Assembly: GCA_900544295.1 (NCBI GenBank)
Contig: UQUO01000001.1
Location: 210,340-274,339, forward strand
Reading direction: 5' to 3'
Source of the DNA: an uncultured Eubacteriales bacterium
GTDB lineage: Bacteria > Bacillota > Clostridia > Oscillospirales > Oscillospiraceae
Length of the DNA: 64,000 nt
Notes under the pieces: model-generated
Database searches by the model: none
Seen by the model: only the letters and a program-made list of their open reading frames with translations
What the model was told of the DNA's origin: nothing
Part shown: one piece after another, positions 42,192 through 51,178 of the stretch
Position numbering within the stretch: the first letter of the stretch is position 1
Layout: each line of letters opens with the position of its first letter
Made by a program: the position numbers and the translations under genes

Positions 42192-42614
42192 TCAGTTTTG
42201 GCCGCCGCGCTGCTCCACGAGGCTCTTGGCAAGATATTCTATCATGCTCCTACGGGTAAGGATGCCGCAGAGGGCTCCGCGGCCGTCCACAATGGGAACG
42301 AAGTTCTGGTTCAGCGTCGCCTGCACCGCTTCGCGGAAGTCGGCGTCGATGGGCAGGGCCGGGCAGAAGTCGCGCCGGACTATGCCGCTTATGCGGAACT
42401 GCTCCTGCGCCCTGGGGTCCGTCGTGCCCGTGGCCAGGATATGGCGTAGGAAGTCGCCCTCCGTCACGCTGCCTATATACTGCTCGTGCTCGTTGAGCAC
42501 CGGTATTGCCGTGTATCCGTGTACCGTGAAGCGCTCCAGCCCCTGGCGCACCGTGTCGTTCTCGTGCAGGAACACCGTCGAGACCTTAGGTATCATGACC
42601 ATTGCAATATTCAT
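42192..42614 (-). CDS. CBS-domain pair protein
   Basis: This 140-residue cytoplasmic protein starts at ATG 42614 behind GGAGGT. Two CBS motifs are visible: residues about 10-60 (VRQGLERFTVHGYTAIPVLNEH) and about 75-130 (NFVPIVDGRGALCGILTRRSM). Stand-alone CBS pairs bind adenine nucleotides and act as energy sensors, often on a partner enzyme or transporter. No partner is evident here. It is transcribed away from the neighbouring GTPase gene. Confidence 0.85.
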   Translation of the reverse strand: MNIAMVMIPKVSTVFLHENDTVRQGLERFTVHGYTAIPVLNEHEQYIGSVTEGDFLRHILATGTTDPRAQEQFRISGIVRRDFCPALPIDADFREAVQATLNQNFVPIVDGRGALCGILTRRSMIEYLAKSLVEQRGGQN

Positions 42615-42687
42615 GCGCAAACCTCCGATTTTTCTTGCTTTCCGTCACCATTATACCAGACCCGCCGGGAAGGGCAAGCAAATGCTA

Positions 42688-42717
42688 TTGTACAGGCTGC
42701 AAATTTTGCGCTATAAT
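42688..42717 (+). promoter_or_regulatory. Promoter of the GTPase-NYN gene
   Basis: TTGTAC (42688-42693), 18-bp spacer, perfect TATAAT (42712-42717), 35 bp before the ATG. No attenuator peptide or long leader of the tet(M) type is present. Confidence 0.7.
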
Positions 42718-42752
42718 GTGGGCAGATCGCTCGTCGGGAAGGATAGGAACGG

Positions 42753-45347
42753 ATGAAGAGGCTGGTTATCGGTATACTTGCGCACGTGGACTCGGGCAAG
42801 ACCACACTCAGCGAGGCGCTGCTCTACCGCGCAGGCGCGCTGCGGAAGCTCGGGCGCGTGGACCACCGGGACGCCTTTCTCGACACGGACGAGCTTGAAC
42901 GCGCCCGGGGCATCACCATCTTCTCCAAGCAGGCGGTCCTGAGCCTGCCCGGGGCCGAGCTCACGCTGCTCGACACGCCCGGACACGTCGATTTCTCCGC
43001 CGAGGCGGAACGCACGCTCCAGGTGCTCGACTGCGCCGTGCTTGTGGTCAGCGGCACTGACGGCGTGCAGAGCCACACGGAGACGCTCTGGCGGCTGCTG
43101 GAACGCTACGGCGTCCCGGTCTTTATCTTCGTCAACAAAATGGACCTTGCCGGCGCCGACCGGGACCTGCGCCTGGCCGAGCTGCAAAGCCGTTTCGGCT
43201 CCGGCTGCATAGACGTCTCCGACCCGGCCTCGGCAGAGGAGCTTGCCCTGTGCAGCGAGGAGCTGCTTGAGACGATAACTGAGGGCCGGGAGCCGACGGA
43301 CGAACAGCTCTCGCGGGCCGTGGCACGACGTGAGCTCTTCCCCTGCTTCTTCGGCTCGGCGCTGAAGCTCGATGGCGTGGACGAGCTGCTCGACGCCCTG
43401 CCACGGCTCTCCCCTGCCCTGCCTGAGCGGGAAGACTTTGGGGCGAGGATATTCAAAATAACCCGCTCTGAGGACGGGCAGCGCCTCAGCTGGCTCAAAG
43501 TAACCGGCGGAGTGCTGCGCGTCAAGGCCGAGCTCGCCTCCCGGCCCGACGCCCGCCGTCCCTGGCGCGCCAAGGCCGATCAGCTCCGGCTCTACTCCGG
43601 CGCGAAATACAAACTGCTGGACTCCGCGCCGGCAGGCACGGTCTGCGCCGTCACGGGCCTGGCCGAGAGCCGCCCCGGCGAGGGCCTGGGCTTTGAGCCC
43701 GATGCCGAGGCCCCCGCGCTGGAGCCTGTGCTGAGCTATCGGGTGCTGCTGCCCGAGGGCTGCGACGCGCAGACGGCGCTCCGCCAGCTCCGGGAGCTGG
43801 AACAGGAGGACCCGGCCCTCCACGTCGTCTGGGACTCGCGCCTGGGCGAGGCGCACTTGCAGCTCATGGGCGAGGTGCAGCTCGAAATCATGCAGAGCCT
43901 CATAGAACGGCGCTTCGGGCTCAAGGTCGGCTTCGACGAGGGCGGCATCCTCTACCGCGAGACGATCAGCGCCCGCGTCGAGGGCGTTGGCCACTTTGAA
44001 CCGCTCAGGCACTACGCCGAGGTCCACCTGCTGCTTGAGCCCGGGCCGCGGGGCAGCGGCGTGCAGCTTTCAGCCGACTGCCGGGAGGATGAGCTGGCCG
44101 CGAACTGGCAGAGGCTCATACTGACGCACCTGGCCGAGAGATCTCACCTCGGCCCGCTCACCGGCGCGCCGCTTACGGACGTGAAGATAACCCTTCGCTC
44201 CGGGCGCGCGCACCCGAAGCACACGGAGGGCGGGGACTTCCGCCAGGCGACCTACCGCGCCGTGCGCCAGGGCCTGCGCTCGGCGGCGGCGAGAGGCGGC
44301 TGCGTCCTGCTGGAGCCCTGGTACGAGTTTACGCTCCGCCTGCCGCAGGAGGCCGTAGGCCGCGCGCTGGCCGACATGCCCCGGCTCTGCGCCGAGTTTG
44401 AGCCGCCTGAGACGGAGGCCGAGGGTACGGTCATCCGCGGGCGCGCGCCGGTCTCGGAACTGCGGGGCTACGCGCGCGAACTGGCCGCTTACACGCGCGG
44501 GCGCGGCACTCTCAGCTGCCTGCCCGCAGGCTACGCTCCCTGTCACAACGCCGAGGCCGTCATCGCTGCCTCGGGCTACGACGCGGACGCCGACACGGAG
44601 AACACGGCCGACTCCGTCTTTTGCAGCCACGGCGCGGGCGTACTCGTCCGCTGGGACGAGGCCCCGGCGCGGATGCATCTGCCGAGCATATTTGCCCGCG
44701 AGGAGCGCATTTCCCGGGAAGAGCCGGAGCAGCGCGCCGCGCGCGCGGCGGACTACCGGGGCATGCTCGCAGCGGACAAGGAGCTCATGGCCATCTTCGA
44801 GCGCGCCTACGGCCCCATCCGGCGCGACAGCGTCCAGGCCATGCGCCCGGTGCGCCGCCCGGAGCAGCCTTCCACCTCCCGCCGCGCGGCCAGGCCCGGC
44901 CCGCAGGGGCCGGAGCACCTGCTGGTGGACGGCTACAACGTCATCTTCGCCTGGGACAGCCTGCGCGAGATAGCCGAGGGCAATCTCGACGCCGCGCGCG
45001 GGCGGCTCATGGACATCCTCTGCAACTACGCTGGCTACCGCAAGATCGTACCCATCCTCGTCTTTGACGCCTACAAGGTCAAGGGCGCGGAGCGCGAGGT
45101 GGAAAAATACCACAACCTCTACGTCGTATACACCAAAGAGGCCGAGACGGCGGACATGTACATTGAAAAGACGACGCACGAGATCGCGAGGAAGTATCCC
45201 ACGCGCGTCGTCACCTCGGACACGACGGAGCAGCTTATAATCCTCGGCGCGGGCGCTACGCGCGTCTCGTCCCAGAACTTCGAGGAGGAGGTCCGCGCCG
45301 TCGAGGCCGAGATAAGGCAGTACCTGACGGAAAAGCAGGCCCCGTAA
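42753..45347 (+). CDS. Tet(M)/EF-G-like ribosomal GTPase fused to a YacP/Rae1-type NYN nuclease domain
   Basis: 864 residues. Residues 1 to about 690 have the order of ribosomal-protection GTPases: G1 AHVDSGKTTLSE (10-21), switch ERARGITIFSKQ, G3 DTPGHVDFS (72-80), G4 NKMDL near 126, G5 SALKLDG near 200, then EF-G domains II-V (VGFDEGGILYRETI in the domain III/IV link). From about 719 a NYN/PIN-like domain follows: LLVDGYNVIFAWD, FDAYKV, ETADMYIEK and VVTSDTTEQ carry the acidic metal-binding residues. In Bacillus the NYN protein Rae1 (YacP) enters the ribosomal A site and cuts mRNA. The fusion suggests a GTPase that delivers a nuclease to stalled ribosomes. Tetracycline resistance itself is not demonstrated. 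Confidence 0.9.
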   Translation: MKRLVIGILAHVDSGKTTLSEALLYRAGALRKLGRVDHRDAFLDTDELERARGITIFSKQAVLSLPGAELTLLDTPGHVDFSAEAERTLQVLDCAVLVVSGTDGVQSHTETLWRLLERYGVPVFIFVNKMDLAGADRDLRLAELQSRFGSGCIDVSDPASAEELALCSEELLETITEGREPTDEQLSRAVARRELFPCFFGSALKLDGVDELLDALPRLSPALPEREDFGARIFKITRSEDGQRLSWLKVTGGVLRVKAELASRPDARRPWRAKADQLRLYSGAKYKLLDSAPAGTVCAVTGLAESRPGEGLGFEPDAEAPALEPVLSYRVLLPEGCDAQTALRQLRELEQEDPALHVVWDSRLGEAHLQLMGEVQLEIMQSLIERRFGLKVGFDEGGILYRETISARVEGVGHFEPLRHYAEVHLLLEPGPRGSGVQLSADCREDELAANWQRLILTHLAERSHLGPLTGAPLTDVKITLRSGRAHPKHTEGGDFRQATYRAVRQGLRSAAARGGCVLLEPWYEFTLRLPQEAVGRALADMPRLCAEFEPPETEAEGTVIRGRAPVSELRGYARELAAYTRGRGTLSCLPAGYAPCHNAEAVIAASGYDADADTENTADSVFCSHGAGVLVRWDEAPARMHLPSIFAREERISREEPEQRAARAADYRGMLAADKELMAIFERAYGPIRRDSVQAMRPVRRPEQPSTSRRAARPGPQGPEHLLVDGYNVIFAWDSLREIAEGNLDAARGRLMDILCNYAGYRKIVPILVFDAYKVKGAEREVEKYHNLYVVYTKEAETADMYIEKTTHEIARKYPTRVVTSDTTEQLIILGAGATRVSSQNFEEEVRAVEAEIRQYLTEKQAP

Positions 45348-45352
45348 TGCAA

Positions 45353-45378
45353 AAAAGCCGCCCGATGGGCGGCTTTTT
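45353..45378. terminator. Bidirectional terminator between the GTPase and panB genes
   Basis: AAAAAGCCGCCC and GGGCGGCTTTTT form a 12-bp stem with loop GAT, with U-runs available on both strands for the two convergent genes. Confidence 0.93.
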
Positions 45379-45387
45379 GCGCTCGTT

Positions 45388-46218
45388 TCAGACCTCGTAG
45401 CCCTCGACGACACGGTTGAAGCTGTAGTCCGGCGTTGGGAACTGGCCGGAGAGCGCCTCCTCGTGGAAGGCGTTCAGGCCCTCTACCATCGCGCGGCGGA
45501 TGTGGGCGAACTGCTTGACGAAGCGGGGCGTGAAGTCGCCGTACATATCCAGCAGGTCGTGCGTAAGCAGCACCTGGCAATCGACGTACGGCCCCGCGCC
45601 TATGCCCAGGATGGGAACGCCCACGGCCTCGGTCACGGCCTTGGCGACGCCGCTCGGTACGCACTCAAGCACGATGGAGAAGACGCCCGCCGCCTCCAGC
45701 GCCTTCGCGTCCGCGACGAGCTTTGCCGCGCCCTCCGGCGTGCCGCCCTGCATCTTGAAGCCGCCGAAGCTGGAGGCCGACTGCGGCGTCAGGCCGATGT
45801 GGCCCATGACGGGGATGCCCACCTCTACCATGCGGCGGATGGTCTCTGCCATGGCCGCGCCGCCTTCCAGCTTGACGCAGTCGCAGTTCGTCTCCATGAG
45901 GATGCGGCAGGCGCTGCGTATGGCCTGCTCAGGACTTTCCTGATAGCTGCCGAAGGGCATGTCGCCCACGACGAAGGTGTCCGGCGCACCCTTAACGACG
46001 GGGCGGATGTGGTGTATCATGTCGTCGAGCGTGACGCCGACGGTGGTGTCGTAGCCCAACATTACCATGCCCAGCGAGTCGCCCACGAGCACGACCTCCG
46101 TCTCGCTCTCGTTTACGATGGAGGCCGTGGTGTAGTCGTAGGCCGTGACATAGGTAAACTTGCGCCCCTCCTGCTTGTATTTCTTGAAATCCGGTACTGT
46201 CATCTTTTTCTTTGACAT
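45388..46218 (-). CDS. panB: 3-methyl-2-oxobutanoate hydroxymethyltransferase
   Basis: This 276-residue (beta/alpha)8 enzyme transfers a hydroxymethyl group from methylene-THF to ketoisovalerate, the first step of pantothenate synthesis. Recognised segments are TAYDYTTASIVNES near 25, EVVLVGDSLGMVMLGYDTT (Mg site) near 40-58, GHIGLTPQS near 137 and VPILGIGAG near 200. Length is normal. No panC or panD is adjacent. GGAGACG lies before ATG 46218. Confidence 0.95.
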   Translation of the reverse strand: MSKKKMTVPDFKKYKQEGRKFTYVTAYDYTTASIVNESETEVVLVGDSLGMVMLGYDTTVGVTLDDMIHHIRPVVKGAPDTFVVGDMPFGSYQESPEQAIRSACRILMETNCDCVKLEGGAAMAETIRRMVEVGIPVMGHIGLTPQSASSFGGFKMQGGTPEGAAKLVADAKALEAAGVFSIVLECVPSGVAKAVTEAVGVPILGIGAGPYVDCQVLLTHDLLDMYGDFTPRFVKQFAHIRRAMVEGLNAFHEEALSGQFPTPDYSFNRVVEGYEV

Positions 46219-46383
46219 GCTGTCGTCTCCTTTCCTCTTTGAGCTCTGCTCCGACTACAAGCATATACGCAAAAAGCGCTTTTGTATAGCTATTTTTTGC
46301 CGCACAGCGGAACGGGAACAAAGGCAGCGGTTTTGCTGTCTTTAATACGGGCCTATAACGCTGACACATTGGAGGTGTTACGC

Positions 46384-47607
46384 TTGAAAAGACAAGCCGC
46401 TGCATTACTTATGGCGCTGGGGCTTTTGACCGCGCTGGCGGGCTGCGGGACGCGGGAGGCGGAGGTCTCGGCTTCGCCGGAGCCGACGCCAACTGTCACG
46501 GCCGCGCCTGCGCCAAGCGCCTCGCCCGAGCCGCTGGAGACTCCCGAGCCTTTTGACGGCACCATCTTCGTCAGCTGCGAGCAAAGCGGGCTCGCCAACA
46601 CCTACGAGGGATACATAGTGCTCAAGGCGGACGCCCTGCTGCCCACGGTCAGCATCGAGGGCCGCGACGAGGCCGCCAAGGCAATAACCGATGCCCTGCA
46701 AGGCGCGCTCGAAGCCACTGAGGAGAGCACGCGTGAGGCCTACAAGGCCGCCTGCGAAGCCTTCGACGCCCTGGACGAGGCCGGGCGCGAGACCTGGCTC
46801 GCCCACGGCTGGAGCAGCAGCGGAACGGTCACCCGGGGCGACGGCACTGTGCTCAGCCTACTCTGCCGGACCTATTCCTACTCCGGCGGCGCGCACGGCA
46901 GCTACGACTACTTCGGCCAGACCTTCAGCACCGTCACCGGCGAGGCCATCTCGCTCGACGAGCTTGCGACAGACCCCGCCGCCCTGCGCGAAGCGCTGAC
47001 AGAAGCCATTCTGGCCGACGCAGGGGAGGACGAGGAGGAGCTTTTCGACATTGAGGGCTTCACCGAGCGCGTCTTCGACACCGACGCCTGGTATCTCACG
47101 GACGACGCACTCGTCATCTTCGCCCAGGTGGGCGAGGTGGCCGCGGGCGCGCGGGGCAGGGTCGATTTCGCCGTGCCCTACGAGGAGCTGGGCGGCCTTA
47201 TCCGCGCCGAGTATCTGCCCGACGGCTCGCACAGCGGCGGCAGCGGCGGGCTCACCATCGACTTTGCCGACGAGGCCGACGAGAGCGAGCCGCTCGCCTC
47301 GGTCGTCGTCCTGCCCGCCTCAGAGGACGCGCAGTACCTTGTGAAATGCCGCGTCACTGCGGTGGCGGACATGGGCTCCATCTCCCTGCGCAGCTCGACC
47401 CTCGCCGCAGGCGACGCGCTGGTGCTCTACGATACAGGCGGAGAGTATTTCTGGATAAACCGCCTGCCCAAGGGCGAGTTCATCGACCTCAGCCTGGTCT
47501 TCTACGACACGCCGCACTACTGCCTCGTCCTCCAGGACGGCACGGCGCTCCAGATCGCCCAGAGCGGCGAGGATGGCTCCCTGCTGCTCTACGAGGCCGA
47601 AAGCTGA
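46384..47607 (+). CDS. DUF3298 (RsiV-like) lipoprotein
   Basis: 407 residues from TTG 46384, chosen because GGAGGTG is 6 nt upstream and it gives a clean lipoprotein signal (KRQAAALLMALGLLTALAGC, Cys21). Upstream in-frame starts add nonsense. A Ser/Pro/Thr spacer follows, then a domain pairing DUF4163 (about 60-160) and DUF3298 (about 165-260, with TGEAISLDELATDP and WYLTDDALVIFAQ). This domain occurs in the lysozyme-binding anti-sigma factor RsiV and in many surface lipoproteins. No sigma factor is nearby, so the role is open. Confidence 0.82.
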   Translation: MKRQAAALLMALGLLTALAGCGTREAEVSASPEPTPTVTAAPAPSASPEPLETPEPFDGTIFVSCEQSGLANTYEGYIVLKADALLPTVSIEGRDEAAKAITDALQGALEATEESTREAYKAACEAFDALDEAGRETWLAHGWSSSGTVTRGDGTVLSLLCRTYSYSGGAHGSYDYFGQTFSTVTGEAISLDELATDPAALREALTEAILADAGEDEEELFDIEGFTERVFDTDAWYLTDDALVIFAQVGEVAAGARGRVDFAVPYEELGGLIRAEYLPDGSHSGGSGGLTIDFADEADESEPLASVVVLPASEDAQYLVKCRVTAVADMGSISLRSSTLAAGDALVLYDTGGEYFWINRLPKGEFIDLSLVFYDTPHYCLVLQDGTALQIAQSGEDGSLLLYEAES

Positions 47608-47619
47608 ACCGGAAAAACG

Positions 47620-47645
47620 GGCCGCGCCCCCCGGGCGCGGCCTTT
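47620..47645 (+). terminator. Terminator after the DUF3298 lipoprotein gene
   Basis: GGCCGCGCCC and GGGCGCGGCC form a perfect stem around CCC, followed by T5. Confidence 0.93.
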
Positions 47646-47669
47646 TTGCGCGCTTTGTCGAATTCCGCC

Positions 47670-47698
47670 TTGCAGGGCGGGCGCGGCTGGTATATAAT
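47670..47698 (+). promoter_or_regulatory. Promoter of the MBOAT-DHHW operon
   Basis: TTGCAG (47670-47675), 17-bp spacer, TATAAT (47693-47698), about 53 bp upstream of the translation start. Confidence 0.7.
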
Positions 47699-47757
47699 TA
47701 CCTTTGTATTGGCTATGCTTTCCTGTGATGCCAAATCTGACGGTACGGAGCTTATAT

Positions 47758-49215
47758 ATGGTATTTTCCAGCCTCATCTTCCTTTACGCCTTTTTGCCCC
47801 TCTCGCTCCTGGTGTACGTGCTGTGCAGGGGCAGGGAGGCAAAAAATATGTCCCTGCTGGTCTTTTCCCTCATTTTCTATGCCTGGGGCGAGCCGAAATA
47901 CGTCCTGCTGCTCATGTTCATGTCCCTCTGCTCCTGGTTCTGCGCGCTGAGGGTAGAAAAGGCGGACTCGCAGGGGCGCAGGAAGCTCTGGGTCGTCGTC
48001 TCCTGCGCCATAGACATCGCGCTCATCGGCTTTTTCAAGTATGCGGGGCTCGTCTGCTCCGTCTTCGGGCAGGTGCCGGAGTTCGTCGCGAACATAGCTC
48101 TGCCCATAGGCATCTCCTTTTACACCTTCCAGCTGCTCACCTACGTCGTGGACGTCTACCGCGGCGATGCCGAGGCGCAGCCGAGCTATCTGAACGTCCT
48201 GCTCTACGCTTCGCTCTTCCACCAGTGCGTGGCGGGGCCTATAGTGCGCTACAAGACCATCGCGCACGAGCTCTTTGTCGAGCGAGACAGCCGGGACATC
48301 CTGCCCGGCATCAGCCGCTTCACCGTCGGACTGGCGAAAAAGACCCTGCTCGCCAACCCCTGCGGCGCGCTGGCTGATCAGCTGCTGCTGACGACGGACG
48401 CGGCCTCCAACGCCTCGCTCTTTTCGGAGAACCTCGCCTCGCTCTCGGGCCTCTCGGCCCTCGGCGCCTGGGTGGGCGTCGCGGCCTTCATGATGCAGAT
48501 CTACCTCGACTTCTCCGCCTACTCCGACATGGCCATAGGCATGGGCCGGATGCTCGGACTGCACTACCTGGAAAACTTCGACTACCCCTACCTCTCCAAG
48601 ACCGTAACGGAGTTCTGGCGGCGCTGGCACATCTCCCTCGGCACCTTCTTCCGCGACTATGTCTACATCCCCCTCGGCGGGCGTCAGTGCTCCAAGGCGC
48701 GCTCGGTGCTCAACCTCTTCGTCGTCTGGGCGCTCACCGGTCTCTGGCACGGGGCGCACTGGAATTTCGTACTCTGGGGGCTCTATTTCTTCGTTTTCAT
48801 CCTCACAGAGCGCCTTTTCCTCAAGCGGCTCTTTGAAAAGCTGCACATCCTGCCGCACATCTACCTGCTCTTCGTCGTGTTCACGGGCTGGATACTCTTC
48901 CACTTCACGGACGTGCGTCTGGGCTGGACGGTATTCCTCGGCCTCTTCGGCGCGAACGGCAACGCGGGCACGGACTTCGTCTCCGTCACGCTGCTCCGCA
49001 ACAACGTCTTCCTTCTCGCCGTCTCCGCCATCGCCTGCACGCCGCTCGTAAAGACTATGGCAAACGGCGCGGCAAGGCGGCTCCGGCGGAGCCGGGCCGG
49101 GACGAGGCTGCACGACTTTGCAGCCTACGTCCTCTTCCCCATTCTCCTGCTGCTGCTCTCCACGGCCTCGCTCGTGGGCGACAGCTACAACCCCTTCATC
49201 TACTTCCAGTTCTGA
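47758..49215 (+). CDS. MBOAT-family O-acyltransferase (AlgI/DltB type)
   Basis: 485 residues from ATG 47758 (GGAG upstream, typical start MVFSSLIFLYAFLP); the frame to 47704 lies in the promoter. About 11 membrane helices. Family signatures are LPIGISFYTFQ near 115, VTEFWRRWHISLGTFFRDY near 283 and the catalytic His in TGLWHGAHWNFVLWG near 328. Such proteins pass acetyl groups across the membrane to cell-envelope polymers. It is followed 9 bp later by a DHHW protein that would complete the transfer outside. The polymer substrate is not known. Confidence 0.9.
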   Translation: MVFSSLIFLYAFLPLSLLVYVLCRGREAKNMSLLVFSLIFYAWGEPKYVLLLMFMSLCSWFCALRVEKADSQGRRKLWVVVSCAIDIALIGFFKYAGLVCSVFGQVPEFVANIALPIGISFYTFQLLTYVVDVYRGDAEAQPSYLNVLLYASLFHQCVAGPIVRYKTIAHELFVERDSRDILPGISRFTVGLAKKTLLANPCGALADQLLLTTDAASNASLFSENLASLSGLSALGAWVGVAAFMMQIYLDFSAYSDMAIGMGRMLGLHYLENFDYPYLSKTVTEFWRRWHISLGTFFRDYVYIPLGGRQCSKARSVLNLFVVWALTGLWHGAHWNFVLWGLYFFVFILTERLFLKRLFEKLHILPHIYLLFVVFTGWILFHFTDVRLGWTVFLGLFGANGNAGTDFVSVTLLRNNVFLLAVSAIACTPLVKTMANGAARRLRRSRAGTRLHDFAAYVLFPILLLLLSTASLVGDSYNPFIYFQF

Positions 49216-49224
49216 GGTGCGTGA

Positions 49225-50649
49225 ATGAGCCGAGACGACAAGAACAAGTCACCCCGCGCGAAGCGGCGCGAGGATTTAAAGCGCAGGCGGCGCCTTGCCA
49301 TGCCCTTTTTCACCCTGCTCTTTGCGCTCGCCATAGTCGCCTTCATCATACCCCTGCGGCCCACGGAGTCTGCCAGCGAGAAGCGCAAGCTCACAGAGTT
49401 CCCCGAGTTTTCCGTGGACACGCTGCTCTCGGGCGAGTACTTTGACGGCATCGGCCTGTGGTTTTCGGACACCTTCCCCTTCCGCGACTACTGGCTGGCT
49501 GCCTCCGCGCGCCTGGGCGAGCTGCACGGGCTGAACGACGTCGTCATCTATGGCGAAATTGGCGAGGCGGATGAGCTGCCACCGGCGGACGAGACGCCCG
49601 CCGCCTCCGCGGAGCCGACGCCCACGCCCGAACCCACTCCGACCCCCGCTCCCACGCCTACGCCTACTCCCCCGCCGACGCCCGAGGTGGTGCTCACCTC
49701 CCCGCCGGAGGAGTCCGTCGAGCACTGGGGCGGCCTGGAGGTGGACGACGAGACGGAGGTCATCTACGGCAACGTCCTGCAAATCGGCGACGCCGCCTTC
49801 GCCTACTACGGCTTCTCGCAGTACGGCTCCGACAGGCACGTGAAGCTCGTGAACTCCTGCGCCGAGATGCTCGAACAATACGACGCGAAGCTCTACGACA
49901 TCCTCATACCGACGAGCGTCGGCGTCGTCGTCTCCTCCGAATACATGGAGAAGCTCAAATGCACCGACCAGGGGCAGACCATCAGCTACATCTTCTCCCA
50001 GGAGAGCGACAAGGTGCAGAAGGTAAACGTCTTCAACACGCTCATAGAGCACAACGACGAGTACCTCTACTTCCGCACCGACCACCACTGGACGGCCCTG
50101 GGCGCCTACTACTCCTACGAGCAGTTCTGCGCCGTCGCGGGCTTCGAGCCCGTACCGTTGGAGGACTTCGAGGAGCTGGACATGGGGCCTTTCCTCGGCT
50201 CCTTCTACGGCAGCTGCTCACAGAGCTCCAAGCTGCGCGAGGACAACGTTCTCGCCTACGATCCGCCGGGCGACATCAGCATGACCATCACGAAGGACAA
50301 CGGCAGCTCCTTCCCCTGGCCGGTGCTGACGGATATGTCCAAGTCGAGCATCTACTCGAAGTACATGACCTTCCTGGGCGGCGACCACCCGCTCGTCACC
50401 ATCACGAACAACGACCTTCCGGACGGCCCCAACTGCGTCGTCATCAAGGACTCCTTCGGGAATCCCTTCGCGCCCTACCTGAGCCAGCACTACCACAACG
50501 TCTACGTCATCGACTACCGCAAGTACAGCGAGATGACCCTGAGCTATTTCGTACAGTACTACGACATAGACGACGTGCTGCTCACGGAGAGCCTGGCAAT
50601 GGCCCAGGGCAGCGGGACGCTGGACCTGCTGGAATGGTTCTGCAAATAA
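49225..50649 (+). CDS. DHHW-family (AlgX/AlgJ-like) membrane-anchored protein
   Basis: 474 residues. A basic N-terminus is followed by one membrane anchor (about 28-46). The region to about 115 precedes a Thr/Pro repeat linker (PTPTPEPTPTPAPTP, about 131-160). The extracytoplasmic SGNH-like domain contains the namesake RTDHHWTALGAYYS near 287 and VIKDSFGNPFAPYL near 410 with the Ser of the catalytic triad. It likely accepts acetyl from the MBOAT partner and O-acetylates an exopolysaccharide or wall polymer. The long linker inserted in the N-terminal part is unusual. Confidence 0.85.
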   Translation: MSRDDKNKSPRAKRREDLKRRRRLAMPFFTLLFALAIVAFIIPLRPTESASEKRKLTEFPEFSVDTLLSGEYFDGIGLWFSDTFPFRDYWLAASARLGELHGLNDVVIYGEIGEADELPPADETPAASAEPTPTPEPTPTPAPTPTPTPPPTPEVVLTSPPEESVEHWGGLEVDDETEVIYGNVLQIGDAAFAYYGFSQYGSDRHVKLVNSCAEMLEQYDAKLYDILIPTSVGVVVSSEYMEKLKCTDQGQTISYIFSQESDKVQKVNVFNTLIEHNDEYLYFRTDHHWTALGAYYSYEQFCAVAGFEPVPLEDFEELDMGPFLGSFYGSCSQSSKLREDNVLAYDPPGDISMTITKDNGSSFPWPVLTDMSKSSIYSKYMTFLGGDHPLVTITNNDLPDGPNCVVIKDSFGNPFAPYLSQHYHNVYVIDYRKYSEMTLSYFVQYYDIDDVLLTESLAMAQGSGTLDLLEWFCK

Positions 50650-50669
50650 CTTGAAAGGAAGAAGTAGAC

Positions 50670-51143
50670 ATGTCCATTGAGAGAGGGCGCGCGTATTTCC
50701 GTCAGTTCGGCATGGAGGACCGCGTCATAGAGTTCGCGGTCTCCAGCGCCACGGTGGAGCTTGCGGCCAAGGCCCTGGGCGTCGATGGCGCGCGGATAGC
50801 CAAGACCCTGTCCTTCAAAAAGCCGGAGGGCGGGGCGCTGCTCATCCTCGCCGCCGGCGACGCGAGGATAGACAACCACAAGTTCAAGGATAAGTTCCAC
50901 TTCAAGGCCAAGATGCTGACCGCCGACGAGGTGCTGGAGTTGGTCGGCCACCCGGTGGGCGGCGTCTGCCCCTTCGGCATCAACGAGGGCGTGGACGTCT
51001 ACCTGGACGAGAGCCTGAAGCGCTTCGAGACCGTCTACCCCGCCGTCGGCAGCGGCGCCAGCGCCATCGAGCTGAACATGGACGAGCTCTGGAAATACTC
51101 CAACGCCCTGGAGTGGATAGACGTCTGCAAGCTGCCTGAATGA
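50670..51143 (+). CDS. YbaK/EbsC-type aminoacyl-tRNA deacylase
   Basis: This 157-residue protein hydrolyses mischarged tRNA (Cys- or Ala-tRNA-Pro type). The family pattern includes KTLSFKKPEGGALLIL near residue 43, the Lys-containing DNHKFKDKF near 70, GHPVGGVCPFG near 95 and VGSGASAIEL near 129. GAAAGGAAG precedes the ATG. It is 20 bp after the DHHW gene and may be co-transcribed. A terminator follows. Confidence 0.9.
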   Translation: MSIERGRAYFRQFGMEDRVIEFAVSSATVELAAKALGVDGARIAKTLSFKKPEGGALLILAAGDARIDNHKFKDKFHFKAKMLTADEVLELVGHPVGGVCPFGINEGVDVYLDESLKRFETVYPAVGSGASAIELNMDELWKYSNALEWIDVCKLPE

Positions 51144-51148
51144 TATAA

Positions 51149-51176
51149 AAACCGCCGCCCGGCCGGGCGGCGGTTT
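51149..51176. terminator. Terminator between ybaK-like gene and small ORF
   Basis: AAACCGCCGCCC and GGGCGGCGGTTT form a perfect 12-bp stem around GGCC, with flanking A/T on both sides. Confidence 0.9.
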
Positions 51177-51178
51177 AT

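Noticed and set aside
42753..45347. Plain tetracycline-resistance gene
   Set aside because: The NYN fusion, the lack of a tet(M)-type leader and the core-genome context argue against naming it a resistance determinant from sequence alone.
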